From NCBI GenBank assembly GCA_963793845.1, contig CAWCBG010000004.1, forward strand, positions 462,980-526,979: a DNA stretch of 64,000 bases, written 5' to 3'. Positions 42,718 to 52,472 of this stretch are shown piece by piece. Source of the DNA: CAWCBG01 sp963793845 (GTDB lineage Bacteria > Acidobacteriota > Terriglobia > Terriglobales > Acidobacteriaceae). The notes under the pieces were generated by a model. The model saw only the letters and a list, made by a program, of their open reading frames with translations, was not told where the DNA came from and searched no databases. The position numbers and the translations under genes are program-made. How positions within the stretch are numbered: the first letter of the stretch is position 1; every line of letters starts with the position of its first letter.

Positions 42718-44505
42718 CTAGTTTTTCGCTCTGCGCTGGTGGGTGCTCGGGATGCGCATGTCTTCCCGGTACTTCGCAACCGTGCGGCGAGTGACCTGGA
42801 TGCCCTGCGACTGGAGGATGCGGGTGATCTGCTCGTCGGTTAACGGCTTGGTGGGATCTTCTTCCTCGATCAGCTTGCGGACCCGGCGCTTAAGAATCAG
42901 CAGCGATGTGCTGCTGCCCTCCGGGCCATTCACGCTTTCGCTGAAGAAGTATCGCAATTCGAAGACGCCTTGCGGGGTGTGAGCATACTTGTTGGCGACC
43001 GCGCGGCTGACCGTGGACGGATGAACTCCGATTTCCTCGGCCACTTCCTTGATCATCATGGGCTTGAGTGCGTCGATGCCGTGGTCGAGAAAATCGCGCT
43101 GACGATTCAGGATCGAATAGCACACTCGCAGAATCGTCTGTTTGCGCTGTTCGATATTCTTGATGAGCTGAATCGCCGACTTGTAACGTTCTTTGACGTA
43201 ATTGCGAACGTCCTTCTCCGCCACTTGCCGGCTCAGTAGTTTGCGATACGTAGGATTGAGGCGCAGTTGTGGAACTTCTTCATCGTTCATCACGATGATG
43301 TATTCCTCGCCCTGCTTCACGAACGCTACATCCGGTTCAATGAGGCGGATGTCCGCCTTGTTGTAGCGGAGCCCGGGGCGCGGGTCGAGGGTTCGGATGA
43401 ACTCCATCGCCGCCATGACCGCTTCCAGCGGCCGGCCGATTGCTTTGGCTACTTCCTTGTAGTTCTTATTCTGCAGCGCATGCAGATGCTCGTTGACCAG
43501 AACCGTGGCGTCGTCGAGGGCTTCCGATTCTTCGGGATGATGGCCGTTGCCGTTTCTGTGCTGCACCTGCTTGAGATTGTGCAACTGGGCCAGCAGGCAT
43601 TCCCGCAGATCGCGCGCGCCCACTCCGATCGGGTCCAACTGCTTCACCAGATCGATAGCCTCGCGCAGGGCGTCGCGGCTGAACGGAACTCGTGCCGGAG
43701 CGGTACGAGGCGGCACCAGCGTAGGACGTGGCCCGGAAACCTCCGTGGTGGCTTCCTGTTGAATTTCTGCTGCCGCTTGGACTGCTGTCGCGGAGGACAC
43801 CTCGTCGGCGAATGCCACCGTCAGGTGAAAAGCCTCGTGCTGGGGCGCCTGAGAGCCAGAGTTCGCTATTTCCGGCTCGATGCCGGAGGCCGCTGTGGCG
43901 GGAAGGTGCGAGGGTAACGCCGCCAGGTCGGCTAAGGCGGGCTCATGGGGGCCAAAGGGCTCCTCTTCCATCAATCCCAGCAATTCGTCTTCGCTCGCGA
44001 TCAGGTAACCATCCTCATTGAGGTTGCCGATTACCAGCTCAGCCGCGCGATAAACGTCTTCTCGCACGTGCAGCGAGCCCAGTTGCCACATCAGGTGATC
44101 CGACAGCGTAGTGGGACGGGAAAGGAAATTCTCGAAGGAAGGCTTCTCGCTGTCCTCCATCTCGATGGAGGTGCGTAGTCCCGGATCCAGGTACTCCTGA
44201 AAGAACGACCCGAAATCGATTTCCTCGAATGGATCTTTCTCTTCTTTGGTGACGGGAGTGACTTCTTCCTGGGCAGCCGCGGAACTCTCACGTTCCAGAC
44301 GCTCCTCCCGCGCGGAGACCTCATCCAGCAGCGGAACGGAGTTGTCGAGTTCCTCAAGGACGGGATTCTCGGTCAACTCGGCATTGATCATGTCCGTCAG
44401 CTCCAGCTTGTTCAGAGCCAGAACGCTGACCATCTGCACGAGCCCAGGAGTCAGAATCTGCTTCTGGGAAACCTTGAGGTTCAATCTGGGCTGTAACAAG
44501 ACCAT
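42718..44505 (-). CDS. rpoN: RNA polymerase sigma-54 factor
   Basis: Starting from ATG 44505 (MVLLQPRLNLKVSQKQILTPGLVQMVSVLALNKLELTDMI) the product is 595 residues; a GTG seven codons upstream at 44526 is also possible. Region I is glutamine- and leucine-rich as usual. The acidic region II is long. The core-binding and DNA-binding domains are complete and the RpoN box reads TRRTVAKYRE close to the C-terminus, followed by RIPSTHQRRAKN. It recognises -24/-12 promoters and needs an AAA+ activator, for which the protein at 21189-22562 is the only candidate here. It lies between lptB and hpf, 18 bp after the former. Confidence 0.94.
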   Translation of the reverse strand: MVLLQPRLNLKVSQKQILTPGLVQMVSVLALNKLELTDMINAELTENPVLEELDNSVPLLDEVSAREERLERESSAAAQEEVTPVTKEEKDPFEEIDFGSFFQEYLDPGLRTSIEMEDSEKPSFENFLSRPTTLSDHLMWQLGSLHVREDVYRAAELVIGNLNEDGYLIASEDELLGLMEEEPFGPHEPALADLAALPSHLPATAASGIEPEIANSGSQAPQHEAFHLTVAFADEVSSATAVQAAAEIQQEATTEVSGPRPTLVPPRTAPARVPFSRDALREAIDLVKQLDPIGVGARDLRECLLAQLHNLKQVQHRNGNGHHPEESEALDDATVLVNEHLHALQNKNYKEVAKAIGRPLEAVMAAMEFIRTLDPRPGLRYNKADIRLIEPDVAFVKQGEEYIIVMNDEEVPQLRLNPTYRKLLSRQVAEKDVRNYVKERYKSAIQLIKNIEQRKQTILRVCYSILNRQRDFLDHGIDALKPMMIKEVAEEIGVHPSTVSRAVANKYAHTPQGVFELRYFFSESVNGPEGSSTSLLILKRRVRKLIEEEDPTKPLTDEQITRILQSQGIQVTRRTVAKYREDMRIPSTHQRRAKN

Positions 44506-44544
44506 GCTGCGGACCCATTGGGGCACTCGCCCCCAAAACGGATT

Positions 44545-45273
44545 TTAAACCAACGAAAAGCTCTCGCCTAAGTAAACACGCTTGACTTCCGGATCACTAC
44601 CGAGTTGTTCCGGGGTACCGGTACGGAAAATCCGTCCGTCGTTGATGATGTAAGCCCGGTCGGTCACCGAAAGTGTCTCTCTAACATTATGATCGGTAAT
44701 CAGTACTCCGATGCCACTCGCTTTCAGATCGAAAATGTTCTTTTGCAGGTCGAGTACCGCAATGGGATCGATTCCCGAAAACGGCTCATCCAGAAGGATG
44801 AACGACGGAGAAATCGCCAAGCATCGCGCAATTTCGACGCGGCGCCGCTCTCCGCCGGAAAGCGCGTAGCCCCGATTGCGCCGAATGACGCCCAGACCTA
44901 ACTGGTCTATCAGGGTCTCCATCCGCTCGCGCCGCTCATGCCAGGAGATCGGCTGCGCCTCCAGCACGGCTAACAGGTTGTCCTCAACCGTCAGCTTGCG
45001 AAAGATGGAGGGCTCCTGCGGGAGGTAACTGATGCCGAAGTTCCTGGCCCGCAGGTACATCGGCTCGTCGGTGATGTCACGGCCATCGACTGTGACTCTG
45101 CCCGAATCGGTCGGAATCAACCCCACGATTATGTAAAAACTTGTAGTCTTGCCCGCCCCGTTAGGCCCCAGCAGGCCTACCACTTCGCCCTGATTCACGT
45201 ACAGACTGACGCCGTTGACGACCCTGCGTCCGCGGTAACTTTTGCCAATCTCTTCCGCCGATAAAGTCTGCAT
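44545..45273 (-). CDS. lptB: LPS export ABC transporter ATP-binding protein LptB
   Basis: The 242-residue ATPase has Walker A GPNGAGKT (about 36-43), the Q-loop in ISYLPQEPSIF, the ABC signature LSGGERRRVEIARCL and Walker B SFILLDEPFSGIDPIAV, in the tight arrangement typical of LptB. It powers the LptFG complex, which extracts lipopolysaccharide from the inner membrane. LptFG is not in the window. Its start abuts the stop of lptC/A. The genomic order lptC/A-lptB-rpoN-hpf is common in Gram-negative bacteria. Confidence 0.94.
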   Translation of the reverse strand: MQTLSAEEIGKSYRGRRVVNGVSLYVNQGEVVGLLGPNGAGKTTSFYIIVGLIPTDSGRVTVDGRDITDEPMYLRARNFGISYLPQEPSIFRKLTVEDNLLAVLEAQPISWHERRERMETLIDQLGLGVIRRNRGYALSGGERRRVEIARCLAISPSFILLDEPFSGIDPIAVLDLQKNIFDLKASGIGVLITDHNVRETLSVTDRAYIINDGRIFRTGTPEQLGSDPEVKRVYLGESFSLV

Positions 45274-47619
45274 TTACTTAGTGGTACGAGCTTTGGTGAT
45301 GGTGGGCGAAGAGCGCTTACTCTCAACCAGAACCCTATCATCGCGACTATAGAAAGTCAACGAATCGCCCCATACAGTTCCGTGTTCGGCATCAAAAATG
45401 CTGGGGTTTTTCCCTGTAAGGTAGTACTTCGCGTCATCCGCCGTATACACCAGCCGGTCACCCACCGCTCTCCGGTTCGGCTCAGTTACCACTACCTTCC
45501 CGATAGCGACGATGTGGTCGATCTTGCTGGGACCTTCCTCGCCCGGAAGTCCTGGTTTCTTGTCTGCCGCGGACGTGGTCAAAGGTTCTTCTGCGGGTTT
45601 CAGATAGATGTCGATCTGTTGCGCACTGATGGTTCCGGTAGCGGTTCTTGCCAAGACGTCGCCCGTGTAGCGTGCCCTGCGTTCCTCGTCAACATAGGTC
45701 AGCTTGTCAGAGGTCACATCCACGGGTGTCAGCTTGCCATCCTGCCCCTGTTGCACAAAAAGGCTGATCACCCGATGAGAAGTGTCGCCCATGGCCACCA
45801 TGCTGCGGTTCGTATTATCAAAATCGATCTTGGGAGCGCGAACCACGTTGCCTCCCTGCCAGAGGCGCACGTTCCCCGTGTAGTGAGCAACACCAGGCTG
45901 CTGGCGGGCAGTCATCTGCGCCGATGTCACATGAATAGGATCGGAATTCGCCAGTAAAGCCCCGCTCGGCTGGGGCTTGAGGTCGCTATAGGTAGTCTTC
46001 ACATCCTGTTCGGCGAATGCATCTCCGCTCTGGCGATTAATGCGTATGAAGACAGCGGTCGTGGTCATTCCGCCGTCAATCACCCGCGGCGAGCCATTCA
46101 GCACCAGCACTTCGTCTGCCGGGGTGTAGGTAGCTTTGTCCGCGAACATGGCGCGTCCACCGGTATCGGGCTTGGCAGAGGGCTCGTGATACTGGAAGTC
46201 TACCGTTTGGACCAGCTTTTCCGCTTGACCGTTGGCGTCAAAGCTCACATCGAGATACTGAGAGGTGCTGACTTTGTCCGGGTCTCCGGGAGAGGTAGAC
46301 ACGATTCTTGCATCGGGCGAACCGTGCAGGCTTTGCATGCGATTGTTGTCGCCGAAAACCGCGTGGAACTTGCCCGCGGTTGCGACCGTGGTGGAGTTCG
46401 AGGAACCCGTTGCACCTTCTTTCTTGCCGCTCTTGGGCTGTCCCGCCCTCGCCGGAGCCGGAAAGATGGTGATCTTAGCCTTGCCAACCGTGTCGCCGGT
46501 CTTCAGCTGGTTGCCGTTCTCCAGTACAAAGTGAAGCTGATCGGCGGCGATCTCCATGGGCTGGCCGCCGGTGCCGCCTTTGTTAGGTTTCGGCTCCTGC
46601 ATCATGTGGGCATCCTTCAACATGTGAAACAGCGACGGCTGCTTCTCCGCATCGAAGTCGAGGATGAAGGTGTCGGCTCCCCCGTGGGTCACATTTTCGC
46701 CGTGGGTGACAAACGTCGCACCGCCGGTGAGGATCGCCTGCTGCACCGTGTTCTGTGCTCCCATGTTGAGGTCGCCGTGGGGACCGAAGATGTCAACCAC
46801 GGTGGGGCCACGGTTTTCGATGTGAATATTGCCTTCGGCGACGACGTGCTGCACGGTGTTGTCGGGCTCGAAGAGCATCGTGATCTTGTCTGCCGTCAAG
46901 GTCTTGTCAGGCTGATCGATGCGGGCCGCCTCAAGCACGGCCTCGCGAGGGTCCTTCTGGATCACGCCGCTGGTACCTGTAATCGTGGCGGGATTGTCGC
47001 CGGTGGTCACGATGTGCACATCGGACTTCAGGAATAGTTGGTTGGCATGCGAGTCGAGATAGGCTCCTTTGGCCGTACCATTGGCTTGCATGGTGCGGAA
47101 CTCGACGACTTCGTCCGTTTGCGCGATGCCAGTTTTCTGATTGAAGGTAAGCGCGTGGGTTAACAGGTGGATTGGGTTCTTCAGCTCGTCGGGAGGCGCC
47201 TGATCCGGTTTCAGGGGCCCTTCCGCGTAGCCCTCCAAATCGATGTGCACTTCGCCGCTTGCTGTAATATTCCCGGTGGTCTGATCGTAAACGAACTCAT
47301 TCCCGTAAATCTGGTCATAGCGGTCGTGAGCCTTACCGTAGACCACAATGTGTACGTTCTTGAGATCCGCCCGGCCTCCCGTCTTGAACTGCACCGCGTT
47401 GGACGCGCGAATCGTGTAGATCGTTCGTCCACCCTCAGACTTCGAGATGGAGAAGCCTTCGCTGGTCTGCTGAATATCCAGCCCTAACTGTTTGGGAACG
47501 TTATGCAGGGCGGGAACGCTGCGGGAGCGGGCTATCCAATAGGCGATGCCGACGACAAGAATCAGCAGAACAGCGGTTGAGACCAACCACCGCCTGACTT
47601 GTGCAATCGATTGGAACAT
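45274..47619 (-). CDS. LptC-LptA fusion (LPS transport OstA-domain protein)
   Basis: The 781-residue protein has an N-terminal membrane anchor (VSTAVLLILVVGIAYWIARS, about residues 13-32) then LptC-like sequence (GFSISKSEGGRTIYTIRASNAVQF). It then has several repeats of OstA/LptA beta-jelly-roll type, including VIYDQTTGNITASGEVHIDLEG-like and TYVDEERRARYTGDVLARTATGTISAQQIDIYL. In E. coli, LptC and LptA are separate proteins of about 190 residues; this one is about twice their sum. It likely forms a continuous periplasmic bridge from LptB-F-G to LptD. It is directly upstream of lptB. Confidence 0.85.
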   Translation of the reverse strand: MFQSIAQVRRWLVSTAVLLILVVGIAYWIARSRSVPALHNVPKQLGLDIQQTSEGFSISKSEGGRTIYTIRASNAVQFKTGGRADLKNVHIVVYGKAHDRYDQIYGNEFVYDQTTGNITASGEVHIDLEGYAEGPLKPDQAPPDELKNPIHLLTHALTFNQKTGIAQTDEVVEFRTMQANGTAKGAYLDSHANQLFLKSDVHIVTTGDNPATITGTSGVIQKDPREAVLEAARIDQPDKTLTADKITMLFEPDNTVQHVVAEGNIHIENRGPTVVDIFGPHGDLNMGAQNTVQQAILTGGATFVTHGENVTHGGADTFILDFDAEKQPSLFHMLKDAHMMQEPKPNKGGTGGQPMEIAADQLHFVLENGNQLKTGDTVGKAKITIFPAPARAGQPKSGKKEGATGSSNSTTVATAGKFHAVFGDNNRMQSLHGSPDARIVSTSPGDPDKVSTSQYLDVSFDANGQAEKLVQTVDFQYHEPSAKPDTGGRAMFADKATYTPADEVLVLNGSPRVIDGGMTTTAVFIRINRQSGDAFAEQDVKTTYSDLKPQPSGALLANSDPIHVTSAQMTARQQPGVAHYTGNVRLWQGGNVVRAPKIDFDNTNRSMVAMGDTSHRVISLFVQQGQDGKLTPVDVTSDKLTYVDEERRARYTGDVLARTATGTISAQQIDIYLKPAEEPLTTSAADKKPGLPGEEGPSKIDHIVAIGKVVVTEPNRRAVGDRLVYTADDAKYYLTGKNPSIFDAEHGTVWGDSLTFYSRDDRVLVESKRSSPTITKARTTK

Positions 47620-47695
47620 CTGCCATCGATTTTACGCCAACCGGGATGGGCAGCCGCCGCCGGCAAAGTGAGGATTGGCGCTCGCGAGAGGGACC

Positions 47696-47872
47696 TTAAT
47701 CTCCGCCGGGCGTGGGCGCCAGAACCTGGGCTGTGCCCTGTCTCGGCGACTGAACCTGACGGTTAAAGAGATTCAGAATGCCACAGATCACCCAGTAGCC
47801 CAGTGCAATACCAAATGCAAACGCACCACCAATCGTCAACCCCAACAGAAGCGCAAGCAGAAACGTATTCAT
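47696..47872 (-). CDS. Small membrane protein upstream of lptC/A, unknown
   Basis: A 58-residue frame begins at ATG 47872, with AAAGGA on its strand seven bases upstream, and ends at a TAA at 47696. A single transmembrane helix spans about residues 4-33 (FLLALLLGLTIGGAFAFGIALGYWVICGIL), followed by a polar tail ending APTPGGD. It is 76 bp upstream of lptC/A on the same strand, so it is probably the first gene of that transcript. No family recognised. Confidence 0.6.
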   Translation of the reverse strand: MNTFLLALLLGLTIGGAFAFGIALGYWVICGILNLFNRQVQSPRQGTAQVLAPTPGGD

Positions 47873-47946
47873 CCAAATCCTTTGCTTAATCCTTTACGGC
47901 TCACTAACCTTGATGCAACTTTACCGCGAAGTGCGGTCTGCCGCTG

Positions 47947-47976
47947 TTGCCGACGTTGATACTGCCCCGTTAAAAT
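47947..47976 (+). promoter_or_regulatory. Possible sigma-70-type promoter for uvrA
   Basis: TTGCCG and TAAAAT are separated by 18 bp and lie about 140 bp upstream of uvrA in the gap diverging from the small membrane protein. The -10 is good and the -35 is moderate. I could not identify a LexA site. Confidence 0.4.
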
Positions 47977-48117
47977 AGACTAGTACAGTTGCGCATTCCC
48001 ACTGACAGAGCCTACAGAGCACCTTTCCAGCCCGTGCCGGCAGTCTGGTCGGGCCGTGGTGACATCTGCCGTCTTTCAGCGTCGGGTACTCGGATTGCCG
48101 AGCACGCGTAAAGATTT

Positions 48118-50946
48118 ATGCCCATTAACAACATCACCGTCCGGGGAGCACGCCAGCACAACCTGAAGAACATCCAGGTTACGATTCCCCGCAACACGTT
48201 GACTGTGATCACCGGCCTCAGTGGCTCCGGCAAGTCGTCGCTCGCCTTTGACACCATCTACGCGGAAGGCCAGCGCCGCTATGTGGAAACTCTCTCGGCG
48301 TATGCCCGCCAGTTTCTGGATCAGATGGAGCGGCCCGACGTCGACAGCATCGACGGCCTGAGCCCATCCATCTCCATCGAGCAGAAGACAACCAGTCGCA
48401 GCCCACGCTCCACCGTCGGCACCATCACCGAGATTTACGACTATCTGCGCCTGCTGTACTCCTCGATCGGCGTGCCGCATTGTCCTAACTGCGGACGCGA
48501 AATCTCACGCCAGTCGGCCGACCAGATCGTGCAACAGGTGATGGCGCTGAAGCCGGAAGAGCGGGTCATGATCATGGCGCCAATCGTGCGTGGCCGTAAG
48601 GGCGAGTTCAGAAAAGAGCTCGACAAGCTGGCGCAGCAGGGCTTCACCCGCGCCCGCATCGACGGCGATCTACGCAATATCGCCGATGAGGAGATCAAGC
48701 TCGACAAGCGCAAGAACCACACTATCGAGCTGGTAGTGGACCGCCTGCTGGTGAAACCCGGAATCGAGCGCCGCCTGGCCAATTCGGTGGAACTGGCCAT
48801 GAAGCTGGCAGCCGGCTTGGTACAGGTCGCCGTCGTCGGCGCAGATGAGCGGCTCTATTCCTCGAAGCTGGCCTGTCCCGATTGCGGCATCAACGTTCCG
48901 ATGCTCGAGCCGCGCTCGTTCTCGTTCAACAGCATTTACGGCGCCTGCCCGGAGTGCAACGGTCTGGGCAGCAAGTACGACTTCGATCCAGCGAAGGTCA
49001 TCACGGACTGGTCGAAGCCGCTGCTGGAAGGCGGACTGGGGCCGGGCTCAGCCTCGCAAAACCTGATTCACATCCTGCAACTTGCGGCCGAGGCCTACGG
49101 ATTCAAGCTGTCGACGCCGTTCGAACAGTTCCCGCGCAAGACGCAGAACCTGATCCTCTACGGCCCGGAGAATGGCGAAAAGAAGCGTGGCGGCTTCCTG
49201 GGCGTCTTCGCCTACCTGCGACGAAACATGGAGGACAGCTCATCCCAGGGCTACCGCGATTGGCTGCTGGACCATATGTCGGCCACAACCTGTCCGGCTT
49301 GCGGCGGCAAGCGCCTGCGCCCTGAAAGCCTCGCCGTGAAGATCAACGGAATGTCGATTGCCGACTTTACCGCTCTGCCGATATCGCGATCGGTGGAGGC
49401 CGTCGCCGACATCCGGCTGACCGAGCGCGAAGAGCTGATCGCAGGACGCATTCGCAAAGAGATTGCCGAGCGCCTGGGATTTCTGAATGCCGTGGGACTC
49501 GGCTACATCTCGTTGTCACGTTCGGCCATGACCTTGAGCGGGGGCGAGGGCCAGCGCATCCGGCTGGCGACCCAGATCGGTTCGAAGCTGCGCGGCGTGC
49601 TGTATGTGCTCGACGAGCCCTCCATCGGATTGCATCATCGTGACAATGACCGCCTGCTGCAAGCACTGGAATCTCTGCGCGACCTGGGCAACACGGTGCT
49701 GGTGGTGGAGCACGACGAAGACACCATCCGCCGCGCCGACTACGTCATTGACCTGGGTCCGGGCGCGGGACGTCATGGCGGCGAGTTGGTCGCCAGCGGA
49801 ACGCCAGAGGATATCGAGCGTGAGCCCCGCTCGCTCACCGGGCAATACATATCGGGACGGAAGCGGGTTACGGATCGCCATTTGCGGCGGCAGCCTAACG
49901 GAAAAGCCATCACCATCCTGGGAGCGCGCGAGAACAACCTCAAGCAACTGGACGTGAGCTTCCCACTGGGCGTGATGACGGTTGTGACCGGCGTGTCAGG
50001 CTCCGGCAAGTCGACGCTGGTGAACGACATCCTGTACCGCGCGTTGGCGAAGGCGCTCTACCGCTCGCGGGAAGAGCCCGGACTTCACAAGGCGATCACC
50101 GGGACTGAATTCATCGATAAGGTCATCACCATTGACCAGTCTCCGATCGGCCGCACGCCGCGCTCAAATCCTGCGACCTACACCGGTGTCTTCACCCAGA
50201 TCCGCGACCTTTATGCCATGCTGCCGGAGTCGCGCGAGCGCGGCTACAAGGCCGGGCGCTTCTCCTTCAACGTCGCCGGCGGCCGGTGCGAAGCCTGCCA
50301 GGGCGAGGGCCAGCGGCGCATCGAGATGAACTTCCTGCCCGACGTCTACGTGCAATGCGAGGTGTGCGGCGGCAAGCGCTACAACCACGAGACCCTGGCG
50401 GTAAAGTACAAGGGCCTGTCCATTGCCGATCTGCTGGAGAGTCCCGTCGCCGATGCGCTGCCGGTACTGGAGAACATTCCACAGATCAGGCAGAAGCTCC
50501 AGACCCTGGTCGACGTCGGTTTGGGCTACATTCATCTCGGCCAGTCGGCGGTAACGCTGTCCGGCGGAGAGGCGCAGCGCATCAAGCTGGCCCGCGAGCT
50601 GAGCAAGCGCCAGACTGGCAAAACCCTTTATCTGCTGGATGAGCCGACGACCGGGCTGCACTTCGACGATGTCAGCAAGCTGCTGGAGGTGTTGCATCGC
50701 CTGACCGATCTGGGCAACACCATCGTGATCATCGAGCATAATATGGACGTGATCCGCAACGCCGACTGGATTATCGATCTTGGGCCCGAGGGCGGCGAGA
50801 ACGGCGGACGGGTGGTTGCCCTGGGAACACCTGAGCAGGTCGCCGGCAACCGCAGGTCCTACACCGGACAGGCGCTGGCGAAGTTCCTTCCCGCGCCGTC
50901 CAATGGAAGAGGCAGCCGGGAGCTGTCGGCGGTTGAAACTCCTTAG
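48118..50946 (+). CDS. uvrA: Excinuclease ABC subunit A
   Basis: The 942-residue protein has the two-ABC-module structure of UvrA. Walker A motifs are GLSGSGKSS near residue 35 and GVSGSGKST near residue 626. Signature sequences LSGGEGQRIRLATQIGS and LSGGEAQRIKLARELSK follow. Zinc-binding cysteine pairs are seen in CPNC, in CPDC...CPEC and in the second-module CEAC...CEVC. It scans DNA for helix-distorting lesions in nucleotide excision repair. The length is standard. It begins a plus-strand run with a CPBP protein, pyrE and mtnA. Confidence 0.96.
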   Translation: MPINNITVRGARQHNLKNIQVTIPRNTLTVITGLSGSGKSSLAFDTIYAEGQRRYVETLSAYARQFLDQMERPDVDSIDGLSPSISIEQKTTSRSPRSTVGTITEIYDYLRLLYSSIGVPHCPNCGREISRQSADQIVQQVMALKPEERVMIMAPIVRGRKGEFRKELDKLAQQGFTRARIDGDLRNIADEEIKLDKRKNHTIELVVDRLLVKPGIERRLANSVELAMKLAAGLVQVAVVGADERLYSSKLACPDCGINVPMLEPRSFSFNSIYGACPECNGLGSKYDFDPAKVITDWSKPLLEGGLGPGSASQNLIHILQLAAEAYGFKLSTPFEQFPRKTQNLILYGPENGEKKRGGFLGVFAYLRRNMEDSSSQGYRDWLLDHMSATTCPACGGKRLRPESLAVKINGMSIADFTALPISRSVEAVADIRLTEREELIAGRIRKEIAERLGFLNAVGLGYISLSRSAMTLSGGEGQRIRLATQIGSKLRGVLYVLDEPSIGLHHRDNDRLLQALESLRDLGNTVLVVEHDEDTIRRADYVIDLGPGAGRHGGELVASGTPEDIEREPRSLTGQYISGRKRVTDRHLRRQPNGKAITILGARENNLKQLDVSFPLGVMTVVTGVSGSGKSTLVNDILYRALAKALYRSREEPGLHKAITGTEFIDKVITIDQSPIGRTPRSNPATYTGVFTQIRDLYAMLPESRERGYKAGRFSFNVAGGRCEACQGEGQRRIEMNFLPDVYVQCEVCGGKRYNHETLAVKYKGLSIADLLESPVADALPVLENIPQIRQKLQTLVDVGLGYIHLGQSAVTLSGGEAQRIKLARELSKRQTGKTLYLLDEPTTGLHFDDVSKLLEVLHRLTDLGNTIVIIEHNMDVIRNADWIIDLGPEGGENGGRVVALGTPEQVAGNRRSYTGQALAKFLPAPSNGRGSRELSAVETP

Positions 50947-50979
50947 CCTCGAGCTAAGCAGGCCGGGATTAGAACGCCC

Positions 50980-51828
50980 ATGTCATTGACACCCAACTTG
51001 CCGCCGGAGGGGGATGAGGATTCGATCCACCGGCATTTCGATCTTCTGCCCGCCGGGATTACACCGGCGCCGCCTCTCGAGCCTCACGAAAAACCTTTTC
51101 CTTCCTGGTCGGGATGGGACGTCGCGGTCATACCGTTTGTCACCTTCCTCGCGGTGCTTTTATTTACTTTGATCGTCACCGCCGTCGCCCACCGTCTTCC
51201 CGCATTCCGCAACGTCCCCATGACGAAGCTGGCTACCGATACAAAGGTTGCGGTGAGCGCCCAGGCTCTCTCCTACCCGGTTGTGATCTTCTTCATGTTT
51301 GTGCTGTTGCGGTCGCGGTCGCACGAGGGATTCGCCAAGTCGATCCGTTGGAACTGGCCGGGATTTACGGCGCCTCTCTTTCTCGCGGGAGGCGTGATCC
51401 TGGCGGCGGTAACGGAATGGCTCTCGGGTTACTTGCCGATTCCTAAGTCTCTGCCTATGGACAAGTACTTCACCGATGCCGCCGGCGCCTATCTGATGGC
51501 AGCATTCGGTGTCCTGCTGGCTCCGCTACTGGAGGAACTATTCTTTCGCGGCATGTTGTATCCGCTGCTTCGCCGCAGTCTTGGCTTGGCGGCGGCTGTC
51601 CTGCTGACGGCAGCGGCCTTCGCCGCCATACATGGCACCCAACTTGGATACGCATGGGGGCCGATTGTCAGCATCTTCTTTGTAGGCGTGGTTTTCACTC
51701 TGACGCGAGCCGGCACCGACTCGGTTGCAGCCTCCTTCCTGATGCATGTGGGCTATAACTCCACGCTCTTCGGACTGCTCTGGTCGGCCACCGATCACTT
51801 CCAGCACTTGGAGAAGGTGGCCGGTTAG
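50980..51828 (+). CDS. CPBP-family intramembrane metalloprotease
   Basis: The 282-residue membrane protein has about seven helices. The CPBP (Abi) motifs are complete: EELFFRGMLYPLLRR near 187-201, the F-x-x-x-H-type helix (AAFAAIHGTQLGYAW near 211-225), and a third helix ending in SFLMHVGYNST. These residues coordinate a metal in the membrane. Relatives cleave prenylated proteins or process peptides; most bacterial copies have unknown targets. It follows uvrA by 33 bp and pyrE begins 20 bp later. Confidence 0.85.
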   Translation: MSLTPNLPPEGDEDSIHRHFDLLPAGITPAPPLEPHEKPFPSWSGWDVAVIPFVTFLAVLLFTLIVTAVAHRLPAFRNVPMTKLATDTKVAVSAQALSYPVVIFFMFVLLRSRSHEGFAKSIRWNWPGFTAPLFLAGGVILAAVTEWLSGYLPIPKSLPMDKYFTDAAGAYLMAAFGVLLAPLLEELFFRGMLYPLLRRSLGLAAAVLLTAAAFAAIHGTQLGYAWGPIVSIFFVGVVFTLTRAGTDSVAASFLMHVGYNSTLFGLLWSATDHFQHLEKVAG

Positions 51829-51848
51829 AAATGGTATCGTGGAAGGGC

Positions 51849-52421
51849 ATGAGCACCGCGCGCCACCAACTGCTTTCTCTCCTGGCCGAGAAGTCGTTCC
51901 GTCTAGGGCAATTCAAGCTTTCCAGCGGAGGGACCAGCGACTATTACATTGACTGCCGCCTCACCACGCTGGACGCGGCCGGAGCGCTGCTCACCGGGCA
52001 AGCTGTCTTCGAGGAGATTCATCGCCTAGGCTGGCAGGCTGACGCTATCGGCGGACTGACCATGGGTGCCGATCCAATCGTGGTCGCGACTTCGGTCATC
52101 AGCGCACAACAGGGTCAACCCATTCACGGCTTCCTGGTGCGCAAGGCGGAGAAAGCGCATGGCACAGGTCAGCGCATCGAGGGCTTCCGGCAGAAGGCGG
52201 CGGGGGTGGTCATCGTGGACGACGTCTGCACCACTGGAGCCTCGACGGTGCAGGCCATCGATGCGGCGCGGGAGTTTGGGTTCGAGATTTCCGGCGTGTT
52301 GTGCCTGGTGGAGCGCCAGGAAGCGGGCGGACGCGCCAATGTCGAGAAGGCCGCCAGTCCGGCGCCGTTCGTGGCGCTGTTCACGGCAAATGACGTTCGG
52401 GCCGCGCATGTGAACCGGTAG
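51849..52421 (+). CDS. pyrE: Orotate phosphoribosyltransferase
   Basis: The preferred start is ATG 51849 (MSTARHQLLSLLAEKSFRLG), preceded immediately by GGAAGG; ATG 51831 in the same frame would add six residues. The 190-residue enzyme has the PRPP-binding signature VVIVDDVCTTGASTVQAI and the N-terminal FKLSSGGTSDYYIDCR that binds orotate. It converts orotate and PRPP to OMP in pyrimidine biosynthesis. Length and motifs are canonical; the short spacing to its neighbours suggests one transcript with the CPBP gene and mtnA. Confidence 0.93.
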   Translation: MSTARHQLLSLLAEKSFRLGQFKLSSGGTSDYYIDCRLTTLDAAGALLTGQAVFEEIHRLGWQADAIGGLTMGADPIVVATSVISAQQGQPIHGFLVRKAEKAHGTGQRIEGFRQKAAGVVIVDDVCTTGASTVQAIDAAREFGFEISGVLCLVERQEAGGRANVEKAASPAPFVALFTANDVRAAHVNR

Positions 52422-52472
52422 TTCTGGCTTGCGTTACTGCTTCGAGACAGGAATCGAGCATTACTGAATCTC

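Noticed and set aside
46186..47037. Plus-strand open frame of 283 residues
   Set aside because: Opposite the lptC/A fusion; no motif or start signal.
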